Shown: piece after piece, positions 9,101 through 17,700 of the stretch
Position numbering within the stretch: position 1 is the first letter of the stretch
Layout of the letters: each line of letters starts with the position of its first letter
Assembly: GCF_030811855.1 (NCBI RefSeq)
Contig: NZ_JAUSRN010000016.1
Span: forward strand, 62,001 to 126,000
Reading direction: 5' to 3'
From: Variovorax paradoxus
Lineage (GTDB): Bacteria; Pseudomonadota; Gammaproteobacteria; Burkholderiales; Burkholderiaceae_C
Length of the DNA stretch: 64,000 nucleotides
Notes under the pieces: generated by a model
What the model saw: only the letters and a program-made list of their open reading frames with translations
What the model was told of the DNA's origin: nothing
Databases searched by the model: none
Translations under genes and position numbers: made by a program

Positions 9101-10968
9101 TTTGGACTCCTCAGGCCGTTCACTTGGTATCGGACAAATGGTCGGCAGCCCGCTGGTGTATGGATTTGCTCCGCTCTCGTCGAGAGCTTCGTGTGAGATT
9201 CCCGGACGCGCTTTCGGCGGGCACCGGCGGGGCATTTTATCGATGGATTCGCGAAGAGGCAAAATTTAAATTTCAGTTGCCCGCAACGTTTGATAATGCA
9301 ATCGAGTCGCTATTTTTAGAGGATATTTCCGCTCGAGCCCGGCAGCTATTTTTGTTCAGAGAAGATGTGCGGCAAGCGATTCCTCATGGCCTAACTCCGG
9401 CAGGACAGACCGAGCTTTTTCGGTGGTACATGAGAAATGGGCGGGCGGAAGGCGATTTGCGGCTGGAGGAGATTTGGTGGCTGTTTTGGTTGGCTGCTGA
9501 GAATCCGGCGCGTGAACTTGTACAGGCATATCGCTTTACCCCAGCATGGCAATCGTTATATCCAGATGCACTGACGATATTTGGTAGAAGCGATTTTTCG
9601 GCGTGGTTCTCGGCCACTTACAACGCGGCTGATTCTTGGGTGGATCCGTCGCAATGGGCGATCGATCTTTCGCCCGAGCAGCATTTGAGATCCGCTTACA
9701 ACGCAAGGCACCAGTGGCGCACCCTTCATCCGCGGGCATTTGAGAATGAAAAGGATGCGCACGCGCTGATTGACTGGCTGAGTGCGCACGAAGGAATTTC
9801 AACGGAAGCGCGAGTGTGGTGTTCTAGTTTGAACCGGCAAGAGACAGTTGCGGAGATGATTGCACCTGGCGTTAACATCATCGGGCACTTTTGCTACCCC
9901 TCGGGTCTCCGCGTCTCCGTCGAGGCGCTCGAAGGCGCATTGAAGAGCGCATCCGTCCATACTTCCTTGCGCGATATTCGCACGGATAAGCGGGACGACC
10001 CGATGCGATGGAAATTCAATGGCTTGGAATACTACGGTGTTACGTTGATCCATACGCAACCAGAGCCATTCTTCAATGAAGCTTATAAAAGATCTGATCT
10101 TGCTCAGCAATCATTCAAGCCATATCGAATCGCGTACTGGTATTGGGAGTTCGATTCAGTTCCAGAATCTTGGATTTCTGCGGCAGGGCAGGTGGACGAA
10201 GTGTGGACGGCCACAGAATTCGTTGCAAAAGGTTTGAGGGATCGACTGTCGATCCCTGTGCGAACGCTTTTTCCTGGCGTCAAATTGGGGCATTATTTGC
10301 CACGAAAGCGAGAGTTTTTTGGACTAAGTCAGGATAACTATACTTTCCTTTTTACATTTCACATGATGAGTGTAATGGAGCGAAAGAATCCCCTAGGGCT
10401 TATTCAAGCATTTAAACGAGCATTTAAATCCTCGGAGCCAGCTACTCTGGTGCTCAAGACATCATTTGGCGATAGACATCCGGCACAAATTCTCGAATTG
10501 CAGGAAGCCGCTGCGGGTGCCAACATCAAGATCATTGATCAAGTTTTCAGTTCGGACGAAGTGCTATCTCTCATGGACGCATGTGATGCATATGTGTCTT
10601 TGCATCGAAGCGAAGGTTTGGGGCTGACGATGGCAGAGGCGATGCTGATGGGGAAACCTGTCATAGCGACTAATTATTCGGGCAACATCGATTTCATGGA
10701 CGAGTCCAATAGCCTGCTTGTACCATTCAAATTGCAAAAGCTGGGACGTCCAATCCCCCCGTACGACGCCAACTCCGAGTGGGCCGAACCTTCGATCGAA
10801 TGCGCAGCTAATTACATGAGGCGCCTGTACGAAGATCGAGAGTGGGCGGCGGGATTGGGGGCTAGGGCTAAGGTCAGCGCCGAAAAATCACTTTCATTGG
10901 ATGTGGCTGGCTTACGGCTTGCAGAAAGAATAAAAGAAATACGCGCCAGCGAGATTTATTGGAAATGA
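6115..10968 (+). CDS. Giant FkbM methyltransferase-GT2-GT2-GT4 fusion glycosyltransferase
   Basis: This 1617-residue protein appears to combine four enzyme-like domains. Residues about 1-240 are an FkbM-type SAM methyltransferase (AQNFEDVMLWRAL start, FIDVGAWSP, IKIDVEG-like FLKIDVEGLE). About 240-330 is a charged coiled coil, ending in STMWRSTAPVRK near residue 337. A GT2-like domain follows at about 430-640 (AILDCGD, FYSDEDQ), and a second full GT2 domain at about 685-920 (SIIIPTKDK, LFLNNDIE, GACQLVRRD). About 920-1250 is unassigned, rich in Trp and Phe. The last part, from about 1255 to the end, is a GT4 domain with the retaining-enzyme EGLGLTMAE motif near 1497. The likely role is adding and methylating sugars on the polysaccharide at the cytoplasmic face. 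The gene is clearly A+T-richer than its shorter relative at 14744-18796. Confidence 0.88.
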   Translation: MPFISHAQNFEDVMLWRALGGVQNGFFIDVGAWSPDLHSVTKSFSERGWRGINIEPNPFYFAQITEKRPLETNLRVAVGNRVGQISMNFIEDTGLSTADQGIARAHTNAGWSARQEEVEITTLSEIWKKNVPVGTAVHFLKIDVEGLERAVIEGNNWKVNRPWVVVIESTLPLSQIESHQQWESLLTEAEYVHCYSDGLNRFYIAAEHSELVDKFRFPPNVFDGFTLAEVKREKERVQNCEADLDLTAGKLRLAADKLRIAEARLVSAQAIATIAENRRAEAEKHEEEIQKTAKSQLIALRSELHSVNESKNAQVAAANGQAALAEHRYIAIQNSTMWRSTAPVRKLTGMLTGTARARVRRAAKAVWWLLTPALIPQRLKFIRDRKTILVEQGATQQPEGTSQAYATSPTSEYARWILEVERWSNARPLPSESFPIVTFVVTGITPVESLLRTVGSIQAQVHQGWEVVLCGAFLTEEPNSAAHQLVSCDSRIRLATTESDDKASSLSAGLMLARGKFIAILDCGDILAPAALNEFSVELNRFPDAEIFYSDEDQQSSMQSRERPLFKPEWSPELLYSFNYFGRLVFLQRALIEKVGGIDTTSGSAVEWDLNLRTSDLAQNIRRIPKVLCHIKAGGDRGRGLSIEDAAENRKAIEKFWAAKGVSIAARTQENGTQHIQWLPSKFPKVSIIIPTKDKSHLLRMCMNGLLFGTDYPNKEIVIVDTGSKEPETFSYYQELAAHSDVKIVNFERIFNYSAACNYGASCAEGEMLLFLNNDIECISPAWLKEMVGFAVRPGVGVVGTKLIYPSLELQHGGVGIGPHLCALMYRSGGGQSWDIYGTPDHPRNWLAIMGACQLVRRDVFELIGKFDESYLIAMSDVALCLRAWQAGYRTAYAPSACLVHHEGATRGNSNPVKDVRRIADDIRAIGIDEDPYLHPELSGSHPIPKLKLAGESNPRQVLEDQVRDCGSILAFNPKLNLTNEGACIQVAGLPRSAVLWTPQAVHLVSDKWSAARWCMDLLRSRRELRVRFPDALSAGTGGAFYRWIREEAKFKFQLPATFDNAIESLFLEDISARARQLFLFREDVRQAIPHGLTPAGQTELFRWYMRNGRAEGDLRLEEIWWLFWLAAENPARELVQAYRFTPAWQSLYPDALTIFGRSDFSAWFSATYNAADSWVDPSQWAIDLSPEQHLRSAYNARHQWRTLHPRAFENEKDAHALIDWLSAHEGISTEARVWCSSLNRQETVAEMIAPGVNIIGHFCYPSGLRVSVEALEGALKSASVHTSLRDIRTDKRDDPMRWKFNGLEYYGVTLIHTQPEPFFNEAYKRSDLAQQSFKPYRIAYWYWEFDSVPESWISAAGQVDEVWTATEFVAKGLRDRLSIPVRTLFPGVKLGHYLPRKREFFGLSQDNYTFLFTFHMMSVMERKNPLGLIQAFKRAFKSSEPATLVLKTSFGDRHPAQILELQEAAAGANIKIIDQVFSSDEVLSLMDACDAYVSLHRSEGLGLTMAEAMLMGKPVIATNYSGNIDFMDESNSLLVPFKLQKLGRPIPPYDANSEWAEPSIECAANYMRRLYEDREWAAGLGARAKVSAEKSLSLDVAGLRLAERIKEIRASEIYWK

Positions 10969-10980
10969 GTTGCATAACTA

Positions 10981-11029
10981 CTCACGGCTCACGGCTCACG
11001 GCTCACGGCTCACGGCCCACGGCCCACGG
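10981..11029. repeat. Heptanucleotide tandem repeat, seven copies
   Basis: Five perfect copies of CTCACGG are followed by two copies of CCCACGG, starting 13 bases after the stop codon of the giant glycosyltransferase. The next gene ends at 11089 on the other strand, so the repeat lies in a convergent gap. A heptamer expands and contracts by slippage, but here it is outside both reading frames. Confidence 0.95.
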
Positions 11030-11088
11030 CGCAACAACTTCGCCGACGCCGTCTTTTTTGGCTGTACCCGTTTAAAAGAACTGCCGAA

Positions 11089-11958
11089 TCACCATGCGTA
11101 GCCGGCTTGAACGCGTACTCCTGTGCGGCTTCCTCGACCGCTTGAGGTCGAGATTGCAGCGCCTACGTTTATGTTCTCGTCGATTTGATACCCAAATCCC
11201 ATTCCAAGAGCGCTCTCGCCTGCGTAGTAACCCCCAGCCACTCCGACCCATCTCATGCCGGGTGGCAAATGAGGCATGGCGGGAATAGCCATTGCCGCTG
11301 CAACCCCTTTCGCGGAAAAAGTATTGGCATCTCTGAGCACCTGAGCGGTAGCTTGACGCATTTGGTCTAAATTGACTGCGTCTGTGCTTGCTACACCCGG
11401 TGCCACATTGGTGATGCTGCGTGTGAGCCCCGCGGCTGCATTGCCTACTGAAACGCTATTGTCGCGGGCGGCTAGCGAGTTTTGGCCTAGGGCTACAGAG
11501 TTGTTTCCTATGGCGAGCGCGTTCGCGCCGAGCGACGTGCTGTCGTTTGAAATTGCTTGAGCACCACTCCCGATGGCAACGCTGTTATTTCCGCGAGCCA
11601 TCGTAACGGTGTTTCCAAGCAGGATCGCGTTGCTGCCCAGATTGGCTGCCACCAACTCCGTCAGCATGCGCGTATCGGGGTACACATTAGGAATCCCACT
11701 TATGAAAGCCCAACCGCCCCTGCCATTGGGTTGTATGCACGACCAATTCGTAGTCGAGAATCCAGGAGTGCTGCAGATATTGCTCTCGGCGCTGCCTGCG
11801 TAGCCGCCGCCGATCGCTGTGGAAGCATATGCACCTCCTTGCAGGCCTCCTATAACCAAGGCAGTGCTTGCTAGCTTCAAAACAGTCATCTGGCTGACTT
11901 TTTTTTGTACTATTTGACTAACACTTGACGAGGCGTGATTTTTGTCTCTTCTGGACAT
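11089..11958 (-). CDS. Small trimeric autotransporter adhesin (YadA-like)
   Basis: This 289-residue protein is predicted to be exported and to form a trimeric outer-membrane adhesin. It begins with a long basic signal region (MSRRDKN to about residue 45, ending GGAYAS). A passenger follows with several YadA head-type repeats (GNNSVAIGSGA, GNNSVALGQNS, DNSVSVGNAA). A short neck (STDAVNLDQM) leads into a C-terminal beta-barrel anchor (FGYQIDENINVGAA, closing GVRVQAGYAW). The start at 11958 has a GAAGGAGA ribosome-binding site; a longer frame from 12096 lacks one. It is unusually short for the family and A+T-richer than the flanking sugar genes. It may help attachment, but its ligand is unknown. 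Confidence 0.88.
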   Translation of the reverse strand: MSRRDKNHASSSVSQIVQKKVSQMTVLKLASTALVIGGLQGGAYASTAIGGGYAGSAESNICSTPGFSTTNWSCIQPNGRGGWAFISGIPNVYPDTRMLTELVAANLGSNAILLGNTVTMARGNNSVAIGSGAQAISNDSTSLGANALAIGNNSVALGQNSLAARDNSVSVGNAAAGLTRSITNVAPGVASTDAVNLDQMRQATAQVLRDANTFSAKGVAAAMAIPAMPHLPPGMRWVGVAGGYYAGESALGMGFGYQIDENINVGAAISTSSGRGSRTGVRVQAGYAW

Positions 11959-11989
11959 GAAGTCTTTCTCCTTCGCCTGTGGTGACGAG

Positions 11990-12020
11990 TTGCGAAAGCT
12001 TACAAGATTGAGCTTTGCAA
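11990..12020 (-). promoter_or_regulatory. Hairpin in the adhesin 5' leader
   Basis: TTGCGAAAGCT and AGCTTTGCAA can pair with one bulged base around a ten-base loop. The structure would lie about 30 bases before the adhesin start codon and a few bases before its ribosome-binding site. A role in mRNA stability or translation is only an inference. Confidence 0.35.
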
Positions 12021-12179
12021 GAGAAGAGACTGTGAAACAGGGCTGCTCCGGCGAGACTGCCGATGAAGGAACGACGCGGGTTCTGCCTCTAGGCAATCTA
12101 GACGCGATGTGCGGGTGGTCCGCGATGCGATTCCTCCCCGCAGCAAAATTTTCTTACGAGCTTGCTAGGAAGGTCTGAA

Positions 12180-12226
12180 GAACCCTTCGCACCCGAGCCC
12201 GGATGCCATGAAGGGTTCGGCGTTTT
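12180..12226 (+). terminator. Terminator-like inverted repeat with T-run
   Basis: GAACCCTTC (12180-12188) is perfectly complementary to GAAGGGTTC (12210-12218). After GGCG comes a run of five T on the plus strand. No plus-strand gene leads into it, so it could end antisense transcription or belong to an unrecognised small RNA. Confidence 0.4.
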
Positions 12227-12441
12227 TGTGTTGCCATTGCCTTCCAAATCGAAGCACCTTTCGCGTCCTCGCGCGCCCTTTAGGAGTCGCCCAGAACGGC
12301 TATTTTGTGGAGTTCCCCACCCCATATGGCGCGGTCTGGGCAAGGCAGTGTGCATCTCTGTATTGGCAGGGCATATAGCGCCCCGCATCACGTCCCCGAC
12401 TACCTGCAGCAAGGCAACGATCTGGTTGGATTCGCCTAATC

Positions 12442-13326
12442 CTAGACCTTCACTACTACGCTGATCGCCGCCGATGCCAGCATGCTTTCCAGAGTCTCTT
12501 CGAGACGCGGTATCTCGAGCCGGGTGCCATGGCGCGCAAGCAGCGCATCGAGCTTGGCCGGATTGCCGCAGAGCCTGTGCACTTCGTTTGCTCTCACGAA
12601 GGCCGGGTTGATCTCGATGCGCGGCGAATGGGCCGTCATGCGCATGAAGGTGTCCAGTATGTGGCGAAGCGTGTGTGGACGTCCGGTACAGATGTTGTAG
12701 CTTTCGCCGGATTCTCCGTGGGCAAGGAGTTCAAGATAGGCGTCGCAAAGCATTCGCACGTCGTTGAATTCGCGTTCCACATCGAGATTGCCAAGCTCGA
12801 TGGACCGGGCGCGCTGCGCGAAGTGGAGTGCGAGCTTGGGGATCAGGAAGCTCGGGCTCTGTCCAGGGCCTGTGTAATTGAACGGCCGCGCAATGATCAG
12901 GTCTAGGCGCCCTTCGTAGGTTCGCGCCATGTATTCCATGGCGAGCTTGCTCATGGCGTAATGGTTGACGGGCGCGGGCGGTTGTGTTTCGCTGATTGGC
13001 GATGCTTGCGTGTTGCCGTAAATGTTGGCGCTGCTGGCCAGCAGCACGCGCTGGGGCCGAGAGGGCAGTTTGGCAAGCGCGTCGAGCAGGTTCGTAGTAC
13101 CGACCACATTCACGGCATAAAGCGCTTTTTCATCCGCATGCCCGACGAAGCTGATCGCTGCCAGGTGGACCACTGTGTCAGGTGAGACTTCGAGCACCTC
13201 CTGGCGAAGCGCTTGATCGTCCATCAGATCGGAACGCAGCGCAACGACCGAATGTCCCTTGGCCGATGCGCGTTCTATGAAGTGCCGGCCAGTAAAACCC
13301 TCAGCACCGGTGAGCAGGATTCTCAA
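12442..13326 (-). CDS. rmd: GDP-6-deoxy-D-mannose reductase (Rmd)
   Basis: This 294-residue SDR-type reductase is predicted to reduce GDP-4-keto-6-deoxy-D-mannose to GDP-D-rhamnose. It has the N-terminal dinucleotide loop (GAEGFTG), HLAAISFVGHA, the SSANIYG segment and the YAMSK catalytic motif. RPFNYTGPGQ and YNICTG are typical of GDP-sugar SDR enzymes. Its ATG overlaps the gmd stop codon by four bases, so gmd and rmd are co-translated and probably act in sequence. A closely related 4-epimerase/reductase is possible, but pairing with gmd favours Rmd. Confidence 0.88.
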   Translation of the reverse strand: MRILLTGAEGFTGRHFIERASAKGHSVVALRSDLMDDQALRQEVLEVSPDTVVHLAAISFVGHADEKALYAVNVVGTTNLLDALAKLPSRPQRVLLASSANIYGNTQASPISETQPPAPVNHYAMSKLAMEYMARTYEGRLDLIIARPFNYTGPGQSPSFLIPKLALHFAQRARSIELGNLDVEREFNDVRMLCDAYLELLAHGESGESYNICTGRPHTLRHILDTFMRMTAHSPRIEINPAFVRANEVHRLCGNPAKLDALLARHGTRLEIPRLEETLESMLASAAISVVVKV

Positions 13327-14360
13327 AACGAGAAGCCCTGGCGATTGCGCCGCAGGTCTGCTTCAACCATCATCTGGCAAAGTTCCTCGAGCGTAGTCTT
13401 CGGTTCCCAGCCGAGTTGGGTCTTGGCTTTGGCCGGGTTCCCGATCAGCAGTTCGACTTCTGCAGGACGATGGAACTTCGGGTTGATTCGCATGACGGTC
13501 TTTCCCGTGGCGATGTCTACGGCCGATTCGCCCTCTCCACTGCCCTTGAAGTCCACGGCAATGTCCGCGCCCTTGAACGCCATGCGCACGAAGTCGCGAA
13601 CGGTTTCAGTGCGGTTGGTCGCCAACACGTATGTGTCGGGCGTGTCGACCTGAAGCATGCGCCACATACCCTCGACGTATTCCTTTGCAAAGCCCCAATC
13701 TCGCTTGGCATCGAGGTTTCCGAGCTCCAGCACGTCGAGCTTGCCGAGCTTGATCTTGGCGACGCTGTCGGTGATCTTCCGCGTCACGAATTCGCGGCCG
13801 CGCAGCGGACTTTCGTGGTTGAAAAGGATGCCGCTGCAGCCGAAGATGTCGTAGCTCTCGCGGTAGTTGATGGTCATCCAGTGGGCATACAGCTTGGCAA
13901 CGCCGTAGGGGCTGCGCGGATAGAAGGGTGTGTCTTCCACCTGCGGAATGGCCTGCACCTTGCCAAACATCTCGGAGGTGGACGCTTGGTAGAAGCGAAT
14001 CTTCGGGTTGACGAGGCGAATGGCTTCGAGCAAATGCAGGGCCCCAACGCCGGTGATCTGAGCAGTTGCCACGGGTTGATTGAAGCTCACCCCCACGAAG
14101 CTCTGGGCCGCAAGGTTGTAGACCTCGACGGGTTCCGCTTGGCGGAGCAGCTCGATCGAGCTTCCCAGATCAGTCAGGTCGTACTCCACCAGGTGCAGGT
14201 CGGGATTGTTCTGAATCCCAAGTTCCTCAATGCGCCAGAAATTGACCGAACTGGTGCGTCGATAGGTGCCATAGACGACGTAACCCTTGGCAAGCAGGAG
14301 CTCGGCCAAGTAAGCGCCGTCTTGGCCTGTGATGCCCGTTACAACGGCATGTTTTTTCAT
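13323..14360 (-). CDS. gmd: GDP-mannose 4,6-dehydratase (Gmd)
   Basis: This 345-residue NADP-dependent dehydratase turns GDP-D-mannose into GDP-4-keto-6-deoxy-D-mannose, the branch point to GDP-D-rhamnose and GDP-L-fucose. Residues 9-15 (GITGQDG) form the nucleotide loop. The family-specific RRTSSVNFWRIEEL, STSEMFG and YGVAKLYAHW (catalytic Tyr and Lys) motifs are all present. It is the first gene of a two-gene operon with rmd. Its substrate would come from the ManC enzyme encoded at 20396-21814. Confidence 0.97.
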   Translation of the reverse strand: MKKHAVVTGITGQDGAYLAELLLAKGYVVYGTYRRTSSVNFWRIEELGIQNNPDLHLVEYDLTDLGSSIELLRQAEPVEVYNLAAQSFVGVSFNQPVATAQITGVGALHLLEAIRLVNPKIRFYQASTSEMFGKVQAIPQVEDTPFYPRSPYGVAKLYAHWMTINYRESYDIFGCSGILFNHESPLRGREFVTRKITDSVAKIKLGKLDVLELGNLDAKRDWGFAKEYVEGMWRMLQVDTPDTYVLATNRTETVRDFVRMAFKGADIAVDFKGSGEGESAVDIATGKTVMRINPKFHRPAEVELLIGNPAKAKTQLGWEPKTTLEELCQMMVEADLRRNRQGFSF

Positions 14361-14743
14361 GAGACTCTCTCTGTATTGTTAAAGATTGCGCTCGTCGCGG
14401 CTTGCGCCGATCGTGAGTGAGGACTGAGCGGACAGATTTGTGAAGGTCCAGATTCTGCCAAATCGAAGGACTCGAAGGTCAGGCCGTGTTTGGTTGAGTA
14501 ACTTAGGCCTGCGAAGGAATCACCCGTTACAGCGATTGACGAAGACGGCTACGACCAAGAAGCCTACGCGCCGCATCGGACGTGCAACATTGATTCAAAT
14601 TGCGTGGCTGAAAGCCAACAGTCAATGGTGATAATAAATGTGAGAGCCTCGGCCATGGGCACCCATGGCTGTTTCGACGCAAGGGAGTGACTGGCAACGA
14701 ATGGGCAGGCCGCCAAGCTTCAAGCATATAAAGACAAGCAAGT
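14361..14743. other. Divergent intergenic region between gmd and a giant glycosyltransferase
   Basis: These 383 bases must carry promoters for gmd (left) and the 1350-residue glycosyltransferase (right). The only clear structure is the perfect inverted repeat at 14652-14669. A GATAAT hexamer near 14630 resembles a -10 box but has no matching -35 at the usual distance. No gene is supported here. Confidence 0.4.
14652..14669. promoter_or_regulatory. Perfect 8-2-8 palindrome upstream of the giant glycosyltransferase
   Basis: GCCATGGG and CCCATGGC are perfectly complementary around CA. The repeat lies about 75 bases before the glycosyltransferase start, a position compatible with an operator. 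No regulator is assigned. Confidence 0.35.
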
Positions 14744-17700
14744 ATGAGTGACACACCACGAAGCGCAGACAGACTAGCCGAAGCGGAAAGGCAGATTGCC
14801 GTTCTTAAATTGCGGCTGGAGTTGCAAGAGCGACTCGTACTAAGCAGCGAAGATTCGGTTGAAGCCCAGATCGAGTCCGCAAACCAGCGTGCAGCCTTGG
14901 CACTGCAGCAGCAAGACGCGTTCCTCAACTCTACATCTTGGCGGCTGACTGCACCGTTGCGCAAAGTGTCTGCCGCGATCCCTCCCGCATGGCGAGGTCA
15001 TCTGCGCCGCGCGGCAAAAGCCACGTGGTGGGTTGCAACGCCCTGGCGCATGCCGCAGCGGCTTAAATTTCTCAAGGAGCGCCGCAGTACGGATGAGGCG
15101 CATGCCTCCTTTTTCCCGCCCGTGGTTGGCACCGAAACCAGCCACAGCTCTCAGAACTCCTATCGGCAATGGATTGCCGAGCACGAAAGTCGCTCTGCCT
15201 TGCTCGGCGACCTGTCGGCAATACCCAGGTTGAGTTTTTTGCTTTGTGCAAGCAGTGCTCAGCTTGCGATGCTGACCGCGACGGTGAAGTCGATCCGGGC
15301 GCAAAACTTTCCCCAGTGGCAGCTCATCATCGCAGTCACCGGTGACCATGTCGACGCTCTCGATAACTCGCTGCGCATGCTGCAGGACGAAGAGCCTCGC
15401 ATCGTCTCGGTACCCGCTTCTGGCAAGAACGGCGCCGAAGCGCTTGCCGCATGCGTTTCGCTCGTCAATGGTGATTTCATCGCAATGCTTGATGCCGGAG
15501 ACGTCATCGCACCCGGCGCCGCAGTCGAAATGGCCAATGCGTTCATCGAATCGCCGGCCAGCGACATTCTTTACTGCGACGAAGACGAGTGGTCGGTCGA
15601 AGGCGGCCGCGCCCAGCCTTACTTCAAGCCGAATTGGTCGCCGGAGTTGCTTTATGCCTTCAACTACTTCGGACGCTTGACGCTGCTGCGGCGGCAGCTG
15701 GTCGAGGTTGCGGGCGGAATCGACCCCGCGCTGGGCGCCGGTTTCGAATGGGATCTCAACCTTCGCGTCAGCGATCTCGCCCAAACCATCACCCGCATTC
15801 CCAAGGTGCTGTGCCATCGCGCGACTGGTGGCGGTCGCCGGGAACGGCCGTCGACCGACTCGGCTGAAGCCGCCTCGCATCGCTCGGCATTGCGCAAATA
15901 CTGGGCGCAAAAAGGCATTGACGCGTCAGTCCAGACGCAGCCGGACGGCACCCACCACGCGACCTGGGCCATCGATCGGCCGCCGCTCGTCTCGATCGTG
16001 ATTCCATCGAAAAACAAGGACCACCTGCTGCGCATGTCCGTGGGCGGGCTGCTGCGGGAAACGGCTTATCCGAACAAGGAAATCATCATCGTGGACACCG
16101 GCTCCTCCGAGCCGGAAACGCTGGCGTACTACGCCGAGCTCGCCGCCGAGCCGAGCGTCCGCATCGTTCATTTCAACAAGACCTTCAACTACTCCGCCGC
16201 TTGCAACCATGGAGCGGCGTTCTCGCACGGCGAAATCCTGCTGTTCTTGAATAACGATATTGAAATCGTTTCGCCCGATTGGCTGCACGAAATGGTGCGC
16301 GTGGCAATGCGGCCCGGCGTCGGCGTGGTCGGTGCCAAGCTGGTGTTCCCGTCAGGCGAACTGCAGCACGGCGGCGTGGGCGTTGGCATCCACCTTTGCG
16401 GCCTGATGTATCGCAGTGCCGAGCGGCTCGGTTGGGGCGTGTTCGGTTCGCCGGATCACGCCCGAAACTGGCTTTCGATCATGGGTGCCTGCCAAATGGT
16501 ACGGCGCGATGCCTTTGAGCGCGTGGGCGGGTTCGACGAGTCGTACCTCATTGCAATGAGCGACGTTGCACTCTGCCTGCATGTCTGGCGCGCTGGTTAT
16601 CGCATTGCCTATGTACCGCAGGCACGCCTCGTGCACCACGAAGGCGCGACACGGGGCGACAGTAACCCCGAGATCGATATGCGTCGAATGGCCGATGACA
16701 TTCGCACCCTGGGTATCGACGAAGACCCCTATCTTCATCCCGAGCTGGATGCTAACCACGCGATTCCGATCCTTCGAGTCGGCGCAGCGCCCTCGGTTCG
16801 CGAGAAGCTCAAGGCCAGCCTTCGCGAATTCGGCTCGCCGAGGCCGCAGGTGCAGACGCTCGACCTTTCGAACGATGGCGCATGCCTGTCGGTTGCCATG
16901 CTGCCCCGCGAATGCGTGATCTGGCCGCCCCAGCCGGCGCATGGTGTACGCGATGCCTGGTCTGCAGCGCGGTGGTGCCTGGATCTCTTGCGTACATGCG
17001 CCGACATCCGCCTGCGCTTTCCAGCCGCACTGTCCGAAGGCCCGGACGGCGCGTTTGTCCGCTGGCTGGAAGCTGAGGGTGCGAATCGTTTTGGACTGAG
17101 CAAGGATGCGCTTGCCGCGATTCGCGCGATGTGGTCGGAGGACTTGGCAGTCCGGGCGCGGCAGGCCTTTCTCTTTCACTCGGAGGTCCGCGCATTGCTG
17201 CCGCACGGCTTGCTGCCGATTGGACGACGCGAACTGTTCCATTGGTTCATGCTGCATGGCCGGCGCAGCGCGGGTTTGAGGCTGGAAGAAGTCTGGTGGC
17301 TGTTCTGGACAGCCGCTGAAAGGCCGGAGGCCGAACTGGTCAACGCTTATGAGTTCACCCCGACCTGGCAAAAGCTCTATCCCGATGGCCTGACGGTTTT
17401 CGGCCGCCGTGCCTTTGCCGCATGGTTCCGCGCCAACTATCGCGTGGCTGATCTGTGGGCCGACCCGGTGCGTTGGCCGGTTGATATTCCACCTGGCCGC
17501 CAGCTTCGGTCTGCGTATCGGGCGCGCGAGCAATGGCAGCGCATGCACCCCAAAGCACTTGACGCTATCGAGTCCGCGAAGGCGTTGATCGACTGGCTGC
17601 AGTCGCCAGAAGCCATGCAGACCGAGGACGTGCGGGCATGGTGCGCCGGCCTCGACAAAGAGGCCGCGGCAGCCGAGATGACGACGCCCGGCGTCAATGT

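Larger units (their letters stand above)
11959..12441. other. Long intergenic region upstream of the adhesin
   Basis: These 483 bases separate the adhesin start (reading left) from the end of rmd (also reading left). A hairpin (TTGCGAAAGCT at 11990-12000 against AGCTTTGCAA at 12011-12020) lies just upstream of the adhesin ribosome-binding site. A second inverted repeat followed by T residues lies at 12180-12226. Short open frames on both strands have no ribosome-binding site or recognisable domain. Confidence 0.5.

Noticed and set aside
10981..11029. Heptamer repeats as a CRISPR array
   Set aside because: The units are directly adjacent with no spacers and only seven bases long, and no cas genes are present.
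12098..12412. Small minus-strand gene of 104 codons upstream of the adhesin
   Set aside because: No ribosome-binding site, no recognisable motif, and it crosses the hairpin at 12180-12218.
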